Origin: Dryomyza anilis
Lineage: Eukaryota > Arthropoda > Insecta > Diptera > Dryomyzidae
Reading direction: 5' to 3'
NCBI GenBank assembly: GCA_951804985.1
Contig: OX638132.1
Span: 102,352,026-102,416,025 of the forward strand
Length of the DNA stretch: 64,000 bases
This document shows positions 1-10,975 of this stretch, one piece after another; position 1 is the stretch's first letter, and each line of letters starts with the position of its first letter. Position numbers and translations under genes: made by a program. The notes beneath the pieces were generated by a model, which worked only from the letters and a program-made list of their open reading frames with translations, did not search any database and had not been told where the DNA came from.

Positions 1-225
1 TCAATGGGGTTTGTTTATTTTTTTTTTGGCGCTTACATTTTTTAGTTGGGGCGTATATACTTCAACCATGGTTGGGTCTTCTTTCATTTTTGTTTTGGAT
101 TTTCTTTGATTTTTGTTTGGTACTATTTCATTATTTTATTTTTGGGAAATACTTAATTTTTTCGGGTTCATTTCATTGGGGGCCATTTCGTAGCGCCATG
201 TTTTGTAAGTTATTAGAGCACTTAC

Positions 226-1153
226 CATCTGTATCATGCTCCTCGTCGTTGTCTTTAAAACTCTTCAAAAACTCAGCATCCGGATCAGCGCGCAATGTAA
301 AATAGTTAATTGAACGATTACGCAGCCATATTAAGAATGGACCCTCGATGTACAGCGCTTTACTTGTCGTATGTTCACGCAGCAACTTGGACTGTTCCGC
401 ACTCATGCCACTCACAATCCAGGTATCGTCAAGCGCCGCCTTAATCTGCTTTGTCTCGTAAACATTGACGCGTGAACGCACATCCACCGAACACATGCGT
501 TCTACAGCCAGTTTTGCCATTTCTAATGCATCGTCCGGCACCGGATTAGGCAGCGGCCATGGCGATAGATTACGGAATTTCGGCATCCAGTACATCATGC
601 GCCAGTACTTGCGCAACGGATGACCACGTCGACCGAACACATTCAGCAGCATTGCCTCCATTTCGTAGTCGGGCATAACGCCATAATCTTCCATTTGCTC
701 CAGCAAGTCAATTATGCACTGTTGCTGTTTGGGATAGTGCATGAATTCGGCCTGAAACATGTTGGTCGGTATGAATTTACCTTTGGGCATCACATTGATC
801 AGCGCCTTGTACACGTCCAGATCGTGTTCCACCCCATAGTCGGCCATGCTCTTGAGTGCGGCATAAATGAATTCCACATGATTGCGTCGATGCACATCGC
901 GTTCCTCGAAAATCGTCACCATGTCCAGATAGCTTTCTTTAGTTTTCTCAGAGGCGCTCTCGAAGGGATTTCGCAAAGCGGGTAGAGATGTTTTTCTTTT
1001 TTTATCCTTGGATTGCTGCTGCTGCTGTTGATGTCGCTGTTCACCTGACGTGCAGTAGAATTTGCTCTGGATGCTATTGGCCAACTGCGGAGTTTTGAAC
1101 ACATTGCTGACTGTCGTGGGCAGACAGCGCAAACGACGCAGGTTATTCAACAT
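226..1153 (-). CDS. ECSIT: ECSIT homologue, first coding exon (gene runs off the left edge)
   Basis: Evolutionarily conserved signalling intermediate in Toll pathways. In animals the family acts as a mitochondrial complex I assembly factor and as a cytosolic TRAF6/Toll adaptor. The exon encodes 309 residues plus one base. The first ~35 residues are basic, free of acidic residues and start MLNNLRRLRCLP, as expected of a mitochondrial presequence; a Q-run follows at ~42-47. From ~85 onward the ECSIT core is clear: HVEFIYAALKSMADYGVE, HYPKQQQCIIDLLEQMEDYG, GVMPDYE, and EGPFLIWLRNRSINYF. I end the exon at 226 because the sequence there reads ATG|GTAAGTGC on the minus strand. Reading on gives 17 unlike residues before a stop, so those are intron. 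The C-terminal part, about 90 residues in relatives, lies beyond the window. The ATG at 1153 is the first in frame. FAM50 lies 1.5 kb behind it on the same strand. Confidence 0.93.
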
Positions 1154-1294
1154 GGCAGCTGGATATTATAAGTTCTGGTGCAATTATCGACTCGCAGTAT
1201 TTGTACCTTTTTATTTTGAATGTATTTTTATATAAAATATTTGCAATAAAATATCACTTACGAAATAAAATTCAATTCCACCACCGGCAGCCAT

Positions 1295-2002
1295 AGATGC
1301 CAACCTCAAATCACTCAAAAAATCGCTTTTTCCCACATTAAAAAAAAAAATCCCTCGTGAGACTTTTTCAAAAATAAAATCTCTCAGCAATAAAAAAACG
1401 CACATAAAATTCCTCCGGCATTAAAATTGCCTGAAAAATCTCACATTTATAAAAAAAGTATAAAATAATGATTTAGTAAAAAAGTTAGTTAACAAGTTTA
1501 ATATGAAACATCTCAAATAAATATTCATCACATATTTTGTTACAATCTAAAAGGAACTTTTATTTCATTTGCGTTTGTAAGTGACATCTATTGTTTCGTC
1601 TGATTGTCTGAACACACGTACTGAAATATGTTATATTTGCATCAAACAATTAAAAACTTTATAATTTTTGTCAATAACATTAATTTTATCATTTTATATA
1701 ATTTCATTGTTACTTTACTTTCTTCAAATCAACTACTTTTAAAATTCTACAAAATAATTAGATTGCTCTTCAACGCTTCGTTGTGAAATTCATTCATTAA
1801 AAATTGTATTGCATACGAATTAGTTTTAGTGGGGTCAAAAACCAAAAATTTAAACGAAATAATTTAGAATATATATCAAAAAATATACGTCAAATAATAA
1901 AAAAAAGTGTGCGACAAAAAATCTCATGAATTGAAAAATCCCTCGCAGAATTCAAAAATCTCGAATCCCTCAAAAGGGATTTTTCTTATGAAGTTGGCAT
2001 CT
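1295..2002. mobile_element. hAT-like MITE with AGATGCCAAC termini
   Basis: AGATGCCAAC at 1295 is matched by its exact inverse GTTGGCATCT ending at 2002. Inside each end lie runs of AAAAATC and CCCTC type sequence in opposite orientation (for example AATCCCTC and GGGATTTTTC). The flanks cggcagcc and gggcagtc agree at 6 of 8 positions, which would fit a decayed 8-bp hAT duplication. There is no transposase ORF. That it is a MITE is well supported by the inverted ends; the hAT assignment is inference. Confidence 0.5.
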
Positions 2003-2527
2003 CTGGGCAGTCAGCCGATCAGCTGTTTTTGATAATAAAGTGGCCACCCTATAAAAAAAGAAGAATTGAAAGTTATGGCCACCATTATATCGAATATGAA
2101 TATAAAGGAATTATATATTTTGAATTTACATAATTTAAATTAGATTTGTATTTAAATTTGTGTAGGTATATTAAAAATAATATGTTCTTTTAATTTGTAT
2201 AATTTGTTTTTCTTTTTCTAAATCCGAAACTGCAGGGATTTTCAAAATAATTCCGGATTGGAACCCCTCATGAATATATTACAATTTACAATACATATCA
2301 GTTATGTTACAGATGTAAATAATTTCATTTCTTACAAAGTATTAAAATCTAACAGAATAAATTAATATACTTTATTTTTACTTACGTGGAACCGGTATAC
2401 CGAAATTGTTTCGTTATTTAACATAAAACCGAAACGAAGAATGGATGTTTTAAATATATGATTTTAAAAATATACAAAAAACAAATAAAACTAAACAATT
2501 TTTGATAGTAATTTACATACAAATTCT

Positions 2528-2533
2528 TTTATT
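2528..2533 (-). terminator. Candidate polyadenylation signal of FAM50
   Basis: AATAAA on the minus strand, 85 bases past the FAM50 stop codon. This is a plausible distance for a short 3'UTR. In such AT-rich DNA the hexamer also occurs by chance. Confidence 0.35.
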
Positions 2534-2617
2534 ACATTATTCCCAAAGTAGTAAGAAATTTTAAGTTTCGTTATAAATTTTAACTAATTCGAATGCATAC
2601 TATATAAAAATTAATTT

Positions 2618-3694
2618 TTATTTTTTACTTTTATCCTTGATTGTGTACTTGTCGTAGGTCTTTGTCGGATCGTACGGTTCCCAGCGACTGGCCGGGAAAA
2701 TATGTTTATTTCGCTCGTACCATGAGCGCAACAGCACCTTGCCCGCATGGGACTCTTCTTTTTCGACAGATGCATCGCTTATCATACGAATATCGTCGTG
2801 CACATCAAATTGAAACAATGGCCCACTCTTGCCGCGTGCTTTTGTCACAATAAAGTCATAGAACGTGTAGTGATGCGGCAGTATAAGATCCTCCTTGACG
2901 TACATCAACTGGTCGGCCATCACAGTCTTTAGTTCGGTGAATTCCTTGCGCAGCAACTCTAGGCATTTCTGCAGAAATTGATAAATCGAATGACCTTTCT
3001 TCATGATAACACTGCGACGATGCCCTGAGCCATCCCAGTAACTGAAGGTAATTGTGATCTCTTGATCTTTTAGTGTTGCCTGTTGCATCACCCACTCCTG
3101 GCGCAATTGTTCACGCAGTCGGTTTTCCTGTTCTTCACGTTCGCGATCTGGCAGAAAAGAAGTGTCGACTTCTGGATTTTTGCAAATCTTCTTTATAGGC
3201 GGTGGCATATCTGTCTGTTCAGTCCACTTAGGTTTTAGTACAACCTTTGTCTCGACGTCATCTTTATTCGCAACATCTTTATCATCATCGTCCTCGTCTT
3301 CATCCTCCTCTTCTTCGTCATCATTGAAGTTGAAGGATAACGCTTGTATTTGCCGTTTTTGCTTGTTTTTCTCCTCCTGTATAGCTTCAAGTGCGCGAAG
3401 TTTCTCACGCTCCTTTTCGTCCTTTTTCTGTGCGAGTTTTTTCTCACGTTCACGCACAATGTCCTCTTGTTTGGCTTTCATTTCATCAAGGGTGACCAAG
3501 CCAATGGTGGAGGTTTTGAGCTGTTGCTCCACAGCATCGTAATGCGTTGCAAACTTATTCTCAATCTTGTCCAGCTTCAGCTCTTCTTCGATTTTTTTCT
3601 TGCGGAATTCAATCTCTTGCAGCGCGATTTCGCGCTTCTTCATGAGCTGCGCTGCACGCCCAGCTTCACTGGCGGCACCTTTGTAGTGAGCCAT
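2618..3694 (-). CDS. FAM50: FAM50 / XAP5 homologue
   Basis: A complete intronless gene of 358 residues, close to the length of animal FAM50 proteins. These are conserved nuclear proteins linked to the spliceosome in vertebrates. The N-terminus starts [20 protein letters not shown], typical of the family, followed by a long charged coiled coil (~20-120). Next come a strongly acidic stretch (~125-140, [14 protein letters not shown]) and a basic patch. The XAP5 domain occupies ~190-357 with [60 protein letters not shown] and [13 protein letters not shown], ending in lysines. The ATG at 3694 is the first in frame and begins the conserved N-terminus. It lies on the same strand as ECSIT, 1.5 kb away. 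Confidence 0.95.
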   Translation of the reverse strand: MAHYKGAASEAGRAAQLMKKREIALQEIEFRKKKIEEELKLDKIENKFATHYDAVEQQLKTSTIGLVTLDEMKAKQEDIVREREKKLAQKKDEKEREKLRALEAIQEEKNKQKRQIQALSFNFNDDEEEEDEDEDDDDKDVANKDDVETKVVLKPKWTEQTDMPPPIKKICKNPEVDTSFLPDREREEQENRLREQLRQEWVMQQATLKDQEITITFSYWDGSGHRRSVIMKKGHSIYQFLQKCLELLRKEFTELKTVMADQLMYVKEDLILPHHYTFYDFIVTKARGKSGPLFQFDVHDDIRMISDASVEKEESHAGKVLLRSWYERNKHIFPASRWEPYDPTKTYDKYTIKDKSKK

Positions 3695-4006
3695 GATTTG
3701 TTTTAGTTATTTTTATAGTGACTGATAATTGTTAACAATTTTAAATTTTATTTATTTCGTGAGGCACAATGTAAATATTCACGATCTTCTTCTTGTTCTG
3801 CAAACTAGTGGTGGCTCTTTTTTGGGTACCCAATATTATATATTCGATATTTGTTCGTTTATTGATATCTAATTCAGAAAGTAGTCAATACAAAGATATG
3901 TACTTTTTTTAATATAGAAAAGTCAATTGATATCAATATTATTAATTAATAAATATATAAATAAATCAATAACACAATAAATAGGTAAAATAATAAAAAT
4001 GAATAT

Positions 4007-4530
4007 GTTGTAAAGAAACGAGGTAATTTGCCCCACTGTGCAAGCATTCAACAATAATAAATGAGATGCAAGACAATTCAGCGCACTAAGTAATGTGTTA
4101 GAAAGAGTCGGAAGATCATTCAGCGTACTGAGCAATGTGCGAAAAAGAGATAGAAGATCTGCACATTAAAACACATGAGTTCGAATGAGATGCCAATAGC
4201 ATGCGTCATTCGCGAAACGAGTAGAAGGCTCTTGAAACAAGTCGAAGCTTGTCGAACTGATGCATACAGTATATAAGGGAGCCGCATCTGAGGTACAGCA
4301 CTTGAGTAGTGATTGTAAAGTGGTCGAGTGCATCTCGTGTGATAAATGTCAAGTTAAATTGTGGACATGCAGCAGTTGTTAGAATTTGTTATTAGTAAAG
4401 TTGTTTATTAAAGTGAATTAATAAAGTTAATTGTTATAATTCAAACCAAACATAAGAGTGTTTTTATTTTGTACACAATCCGGAGATACGATCTTGTAGA
4501 ACAGTTTTCCGGAGACTAAATTTTCGTAAC
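4007..4530. mobile_element. Solo LTR of a retrotransposon
   Basis: A 524-bp block runs from GTTGTAAAGAAACG to TTTTCGTAAC and is flanked on both sides by AATAT (4002-4006 and 4531-4535), a 5-bp target duplication. Shifting by one base gives the usual TG...CA ends (TGTTG...TAACA). Inside are a TATA box (GTATATAAGG near 4270) and an AATAAAG signal near 4420 in the plus direction, the promoter and poly(A) layout of an LTR. An imperfect direct repeat of about 43 bp lies at about 4070-4160. There are no internal coding sequences on either side, so this is a recombined solo LTR. Confidence 0.6.
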
Positions 4531-5252
4531 AATATAATTAAAAAATAAATAATTTCTAAATACACTAATCAAATAAAATTATAATATACAACATTTTCTT
4601 ATAAAGAGTTAATGTTATAAAAAATAAAAATATCAATAAGCACAAAACTTAAGAACTGGGCATTACGAAAATCACACAGTTACAACTATCTCAAACCTTT
4701 ATAAAAATAAAAAAACACACTTTTTCAAAACCCTATTTTCCAAAAAAAAGTAGCGAATCCAGTTTTGACTCCTTCCTCTCTTTTAATTTTTGGAGTAATA
4801 TATATTTGATAATTTAATAAATATTTTTAGAATATTTTGTTGTTGTAGAAAATAGTTTTATTTTTCAGTTTAAAAATATTATTTTATCTATAAGTAAAAA
4901 TTATATTTTCAGTAAATGTTACAAATAGTTTTTTTTTTATGGAATTGTATATATTTTAAATTATAAATTGTGAATTTATAATAATAAATAGTGCAATTAT
5001 AAACTATGCATTTTAATATTTTATTAATATCACTCATACGACCCGCTATCTTAATGATGAATTAATTTAATGTTTTTGAAGAATATGATAAAATTCAGAG
5101 TATTTAATTAATAAAAGACTAAATAATTATTAATACATGAAAATAAATTATTATTTTTAAATAAATGCAGAATGCAGTATAAATAATTGCATATATCGTA
5201 TTTAAATTTATTTTAAACAGAATGTAGAAAAAATGCAGATGGACTAATTTAA

Positions 5253-6683
5253 CTACACGCTGCAAAAAAAAAGGGCTCTCCCAAACATAATTTTGCAGGA
5301 ATTAACATGTATGTTTGGAATTTTATGTAAACATAATATATAATTGACTGATAAATCATTTGTAAACAGGGTTGTATTGAGACTTGAACAGTGTTGTGTT
5401 CTAATGGAAACATAATAATTATTACATCCAAATAAAATAAATATTTGAACCGAAACATAAATATGTTTAAAATATAACATGATTTGGAACGACCTGAATA
5501 TAAATATGTTTCCAGAGAAACATATCAGTTGTTTCAGTACAAAAAGTAGTATGTTTGCATAGAAACATATTTAAATATTTTTGGAGAGAAATACTGAAAA
5601 TAAAATAAATATAAAATGTTGTTTTTTTATAAATTTTTATTAAAAATCTTTAAACATACACAGTGGGAATTTATAATAATTGAATTCATATAAAAATTTT
5701 TAAATGCATAAATAAATAATTCGTTTAAAACTGCAAGTACAAGTGACAGCATTAATGAATGCACAATTGCACCAGCAGACGCTAAACCAGACAATCCAGG
5801 CTCGCTTTATATTTGGTACAGTTACAGTTGGTCTCAGTACAGCACATAGCGTAGCCAAGGAATTCACGGAGGCTTTTGTAAAAAAACATGCCGAATTTTG
5901 TTCGAAAATCGAAACTCAGAGATTTATATGTGGCTTTTTCACATTAGTTTCAGAAATTATATACTGCACTTTATTATACTCTGTTACTAACACAATTTAT
6001 ATATTTATTTTATTTACAAATTACAAAATTATTACCGACGCGACACGTTTTCTCAACGAACAACAATATACAAGAATTCATTTTTTGTTTGTTTTCAAAC
6101 ATCAGTATGTTTAAAATGACCCTATACATACTTCAAACGACGACAAAAGAGACTTAGATAGAAAATTCTGCTTAACGAGTGCCAACTTCGTATACAAGAA
6201 GAATGTTGCAAGAATACACTTATTTAAATCCAATTTCTTTTTTGTTTGTTTTTAAACATCAATATGTTCAAACGATGGCAAAGGTAGCAAAGGAAGATGG
6301 CGTAGGTAGAAAATGCTGCACAACGTTGCCAACTTCGTCAGTCGATAAATTATCGAATTAAGACGAGCGTTGCGAACATACGTTGTATTTACATTTGATT
6401 GACATTTTCTGTATTTCGAAACATAGTTTTAATCAAGTAAATTGCCAAGAAATAGTTTATTCAAATGTAATTAAAATTTTATGTTGTTATTGTAACATAT
6501 TTATGGTAAATTTGACAGATTCTGCTGGACAATATAATAATGTTTAAACGTGAACATAAATAAATTCAATTTCGATTATAATTTAATTACACTTCAATCC
6601 TAATACATGTATCGTAATTTTGTATTACTTTTTAATTACATTCAAACATATTCAAACAAATCTTTTCTATCCGTGTACATATT
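5253..6683. mobile_element. Interspersed repeat, copy 1 of a family also at 55.4-56.3 kb
   Basis: The left end (GCAAAAAAAAAGGGCTC, then TTTTGCAGGAATTA) and right end (TTCAAACAAATCTTTTCTA followed by CCGTGTAC) are both found again around 55417 and 56347, so they mark one element about 1.43 kb long here and 0.93 kb there. The motif TGTTTGTTTT(C/T)AAACATCA(G/A)TATGTT recurs inside. The ends read ACACG... and ...CGTGTA, a short inverted terminus. An unrecognised 123-codon ORF (5743-6114) lies inside and has no counterpart in the other copy. Confidence 0.5.
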
Positions 6684-6839
6684 ACAGGACGTATAAATAA
6701 ATTAATAAAAAATGTAGTTATTTTCAATGCAAATGTAGTAACAAACTGTATATACAGTATATTGATGTAGTTGTTCTCCATACAATAACAACTACATCAA
6801 TATAGAAAAAAGTTCATATATTTGTATTTTTATTTTTGT

Positions 6840-7187
6840 CGCGTAGTGTCGTTTAAAAAGCTTTCGCTCTTTCGCTTGCATTTCATTACAATTCGTACGC
6901 CTTGTGAAGCTTTTCCGAATAACAATTGAACTTTACTATTTTGGAGGACAAACTAAAGTGTAAAGCACTGTGTCCTGGCACAGTATCAACGGGAGTTTTC
7001 GCTGGAGCATGACCACCGCGGTCTGCACACTACAAACGCTGAACCGTGAAAACATTTAGTTTTTTTTGTGTTATTTTTATTTTTAAATTTAGTGCTAATA
7101 AAAATAATTGCTCCCCGACGCATTAAAAGCAGCAGCGGCGTCGACGGCGACGACTACGACGGCGTCCAAGAATAAGAGTTGACACAA
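6840..7187 (+). promoter_or_regulatory. Possible promoter and non-coding first exon (perhaps wake)
   Basis: The base composition changes from AT-rich to mixed. The stretch has a run of CAG/GCG/GACGGCGACGACTACG triplets and ends at CACAA|GTGAGTGCG, a good splice donor at 7188. Such a stretch, without a long ORF and ahead of a plus-strand gene, looks like a fly 5'UTR exon. Assigning it to wake is inference; it would imply a ~9.7-kb first intron. It could also belong to an unseen gene or be a regulatory element. Confidence 0.35.
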
Positions 7188-7932
7188 GTGAGTGCGTGTT
7201 GAAACGCATACAAAAGAGTCGCATGCCGGAAACGGAAATTGACAACTTAAAGTGAAAGTGAATTCAAAAAACATTTTGCGATTTTTTTTTTGTTTTTTTG
7301 GTAGTATCCGCACTGCTTTTTTCGGTGCCTTTTTTGCACAGTGCGAAAGATATTGTGTAATAAAATTGGATGTTGGGTGTGATGGGTGTGAGTGGGGTGT
7401 TTTTTTTTTGGTATTTTCTAAATGGGGTTGGGCGGCGGCTGCTGCTGAGAATTTGGCTTTAAAGGACACACAGTCTGGCAGGTCGCACTGCAACTGAGGC
7501 ACGGGAGGAAGGTCATGTCTATCGCTTATTTAATGCGGTGGTTCATAAATTCGCACATAGTCAAAAAATACAATGGAAATACAATGGAAATTAAAATTTA
7601 CCGGCTCAAGGCAATGAACTCGCGTAGCAGAACCCGATTCACAAGCGTCACATCTTTCTATGTCCGCTAATTAATTTATCGGCAATTAACACAGCAAATG
7701 TGTGAGTGAGTTTGTGTGCGTGTATGTGACTTATGTCGCAGCATATTCCCATTCGGAAGTACGTATATACTGTGTGATTCTGACTTGAAACTGCATTCAA
7801 TCTCAATTAGTCGACGGGAAGCCTTTTGTTATGGCATTTAATCTTTTTGTTAATCTAGCATAGAGATAGCGATTGAGAGAGAGTGAGGATGCTGTGTGTC
7901 TGTGCGCACACACACATATACACACTGTCAAT

Positions 7933-7957
7933 TACACACACACACACACACACACAC
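7933..7957. repeat. (CA)n microsatellite
   Basis: About twelve CA units, with shorter CA/TA tracts just upstream. Confidence 0.9.
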
Positions 7958-8744
7958 TTTAAGCGAAGTATCCTTTCGTTGACTTTGACAATTGTATCAA
8001 GCACAACTTGTATTGTGACAAACATATCTAAATAGAAAAAATAATAATAATACAGTTATTATTGCTATACATATGTATATCATCACATTTACCCATCTAC
8101 CAAGTTCCGAACTGATGCCTAAATAAAAACTCCAAGTTATCAATAAAATACAATATTTATTGGTATTCGAATCAATTGAGGAGAACATGAATATCTTATG
8201 AATGTCAATCGAAGTGGAATAGACGTGTAACCTTTGCCGTTATACGTTTTTGTTGCCATTTTAGATTCAATACCATTATTGTACATTGGTTGATTGGTAC
8301 AATATCGGTATGAAATGGTACATTTTACTGTACCAAACACATCAAAATATACAAATTTCCATTCTAAGTTGAAGATTCTTATTCAAAACAATTCAAAATT
8401 CAATGTTTATATTACAAAAATAATAATTTTACTACAAATTAAAATTTGTTAACTAAATTTTTCGTTCTTTCTATATCATTCCAAAAGGGGATATTCATCC
8501 AAAAATGGCGTATATAAAGTAATTTCTAGAGCATTGTGAAATTTAACAAAGACTTATTAATTGTCTAAGACTGACCCTTTTAAAACATAAATATAAAAAA
8601 ATAAATGTATTAGTCAAACTTTACCTAAGATCAAGGAACACACTCATTTAAATTATTACACCGTTCAAAAATATTTTGCAAACATAATAGAACATATTCG
8701 TTTAACATTTGGAAATGCATTTAATATTTACTAATATCACTCAT

Positions 8745-8950
8745 ACGACCCGATTTCCATATGTGCATTTTCTGGGGTTCCGGACGAGACATACGAGACG
8801 AGACGAGAGGACAAGGACGAGACTTTCATATTTTGAATTTTTTGTACAAGTATTTTAATGGAACTAATCATCGTAAAACCTTTAAGAAATTCTTTATGAT
8901 AGATGAAAAGATATAAATAAAATAGTGCTCGATCCGAAGGGACTGAAAAT
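8745..8950 (+). repeat. Fragment of interspersed repeat family (GCATTTTCTGGGGTTCC)
   Basis: GCATTTTCTGGGGTTCCG... followed ~150 bp later by AAAAGATATAAATAAAATAGTG and TCGATCCG. The same order recurs at 60610-60800 and, more diverged, at 56641-56830. The fragment ends exactly where the copia-like RNase H relic starts. Confidence 0.5.
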
Positions 8951-9109
8951 GATTGGGCGAGGGATGTTGCAGATCGCAAATCTGTCAGTGGTTTTGTATT
9001 TCAAGTATACATATGTACAGTTTTGTGGTCAAGCAAAAATCAAGTCACTGTCGTGACTTCATCTAGTAAATCTGAATATGTGGCTCTAATGCACTGCTTC
9101 CAGATATAG
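8951..9109 (+). pseudogene. Ty1/copia retrotransposon RNase H relic
   Basis: One open frame reads DWARDVADRKSVSGFVFQVY, then CTVLWSSKNQVTVVTSS and SKSEYVALMHCF. This matches the copia-family RNase H core, whose usual form is DADWA-x-DRKSTSG...WSSKKQ...STEAEY-x-AL. In this relic the catalytic D of DADW is not visible upstream and the STEAE motif has become SSKSE. A stop follows at 9107-9109. There is no integrase or reverse transcriptase nearby, so it is a short dead fragment. The start is where similarity begins, not a start codon. Confidence 0.8.
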
Positions 9110-9485
9110 GAAGTTTTCTTCTTTTTTAATAAATTCGTATTTTTATAGGTACGGATTCATAGAAATACGGATTTTATACGGAAAAGTAGCAATTGTGTTA
9201 AATTTCTTTGAGAAATTATGTTTCTACTACTAAAAACTTAATTTTGCTTCTTAAACTTTTATTCAATTTGAACTTCTTTTCACGTGTTTTTTTGAACATG
9301 GCAATGCTGATAATAATATTAATGGGAACCGTTCCGTTACGTAAAATACATGTGGGATATGTTCCTCACACCAGAGATGCCTTCTTTGAACCGCCATATT
9401 TCAATTGCTACTAGTTACAAAATTTATAAACGGCTCCCATTTAATGAACGCAGTGTCAAAGTTCATTAAAAATTCGAGAAATATA

Positions 9486-9860
9486 GTGGAATCGCGTAAC
9501 TCGATATCGATCAAAAACGATAGTTTTTCTATCGTTTTTGCTTTACGTATCTCTATACTCTATCGATAGTAGCTGCTCGACATCACTTGAGGTATCGTTT
9601 TCATTGAATTTTTGTTTTAGGTTAGTTGACAAAAATTTCAATAAATAGCATGTTGATAAAAAAATGTTTATTAAAAAAATATTTTAGAGTTCAAAACATA
9701 CTTTTTAAATAAATAAATAAAATGTTTAGTAAAGAAAACTAGTATCAAAACGATAGTATCGCTTAAAAGTTACGTGAGGCAAGAATCTGTAATCGAGCAG
9801 ACGATATCGTTCACAGCTCTCGTTAAAACGATTATCGTGTATCGATCTACGCGATTCTAC
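9486..9860. mobile_element. MITE with GTGGAATCGCGTA termini
   Basis: GTGGAATCGCGTAACTCGATA at the left is mirrored by TATCGATCTACGCGATTCTAC at the right (three mismatches over about 20 bp). The interior is rich in TATCGAT and ATCGTTTT pieces in both directions, for example AAAACGATAGTTTTTCTATC near 9515. There is no coding sequence and no clear target duplication. Confidence 0.55.
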
Positions 9861-10259
9861 TCCTGAATTCAACTTTATAAATATTTTTGTTTGTTTAACA
9901 TGATAATAAATGTATCTTATAGGCTTCGGACGGACTAATAGGACAACCTTATATAAAAATCAAAAATATTCTGTTATTTTAATATGCATCATTATTTTAA
10001 TACTTTAAAAATATTAATTAAGGTTGCCAATAAAAACAGAAAATATCTTTTAACATTTTTAGTAGTAGAGTAACGTATTTTTATAAATATTTTTTTATAC
10101 GTTATCGTTACAGTTAATGGATATTTAGATTCACATTTTTAAAATTCAAAATCTATTGTAATATTAAAGATCTGTGCATTTTAAATTTATCACTTGTGGT
10201 TAACATATTACTGGAAATACCCACATATGTGGCCTTAATAGGTGCTCCATGTTAAAAAA

Positions 10260-10975
10260 TATCGTCACCTGAGAATTGGTTTGCTTCATACACATTTGAC
10301 GCGGTTTCGAGAAGACGATAAACTCAAACAGAATATGGATTTGTTGCGCCAACCAACTCTTTACCCCACCTCTTTTCTGTTATTTTCAAAATTAAAAGAT
10401 GTGTAGGTGTAGTTTGAAATACAACTAATTTCTAACGTTTTCAGAATAATTTAGTACATATTTAGAACTATGGGCTAATATTTCAAGCACTAACCGAATA
10501 TGACAGTTCTGCGTAAAAATTAGATTTAATCGAATGAAGTTAGTTGGTACAATTAACATTTTCGTTCTTACAAACTCACGGCAAAAGTGGATTTTTCTGT
10601 GTGCAAGGTTCACATTTATTTTATCAACAGAAAACAATTTTTTAGGTTTGTAATAAATTTCGGTTTTATTTTAAACAAATTAACAAATTCTTTACATACA
10701 ATTCGCAAATATTTATGTCTAATATTTATATACGTTACTCAATACGTTGTATTTGTTATGTCCTACTTTTTTTGTGTTGATGTAATTGTATTTGTTTATA
10801 AAAGTTTCCTTCAAATGAGAAAAAGTGACGTATGTAGCAAAATAATTTGTTGCGAATGCAGCAAAAGTCTATGATGAATATCTCTAATTTATTACAAGAT
10901 GTAGAAAAACGAATAACGGAATTAGAAATTATATGCACCCAAAGTATGGGGAAAATCAATTCCCAGGTGACGATA
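10260..10975. mobile_element. TA-flanked inverted-repeat element (Tc1/mariner-like, non-autonomous)
   Basis: TCGTCACCTGAGAATTGG at the left is mirrored at the right by CAATTCCCAGGTGACGA. Both ends abut TA (10260-10261 and 10974-10975), the Tc1/mariner target. The element is 716 bp with no transposase frame; ORFs inside are short and AT-driven. Confidence 0.6.

Larger units (their letters stand above)
1154..2617. other. Intergenic spacer between ECSIT and FAM50
   Basis: An AT-rich spacer between two minus-strand genes. The part next to ECSIT (about 1154-1290) should hold its 5'UTR and promoter, but I see no convincing TATA or initiator. The middle is a terminal-inverted-repeat element (separate entry). 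From 2003 to 2617 I see only A/T-rich sequence and the FAM50 3' flank. Confidence 0.6.

Noticed and set aside
173..225. ECSIT ending at the stop codon at 173
   Set aside because: The last 17 residues read through a consensus GTAAGT donor and are unlike the family, so they are intron.
3162..3542. Plus-strand Ser-rich frame opposite FAM50
   Set aside because: It is the antisense shadow of the acidic and coiled-coil codons of FAM50; no conservation signal of its own.
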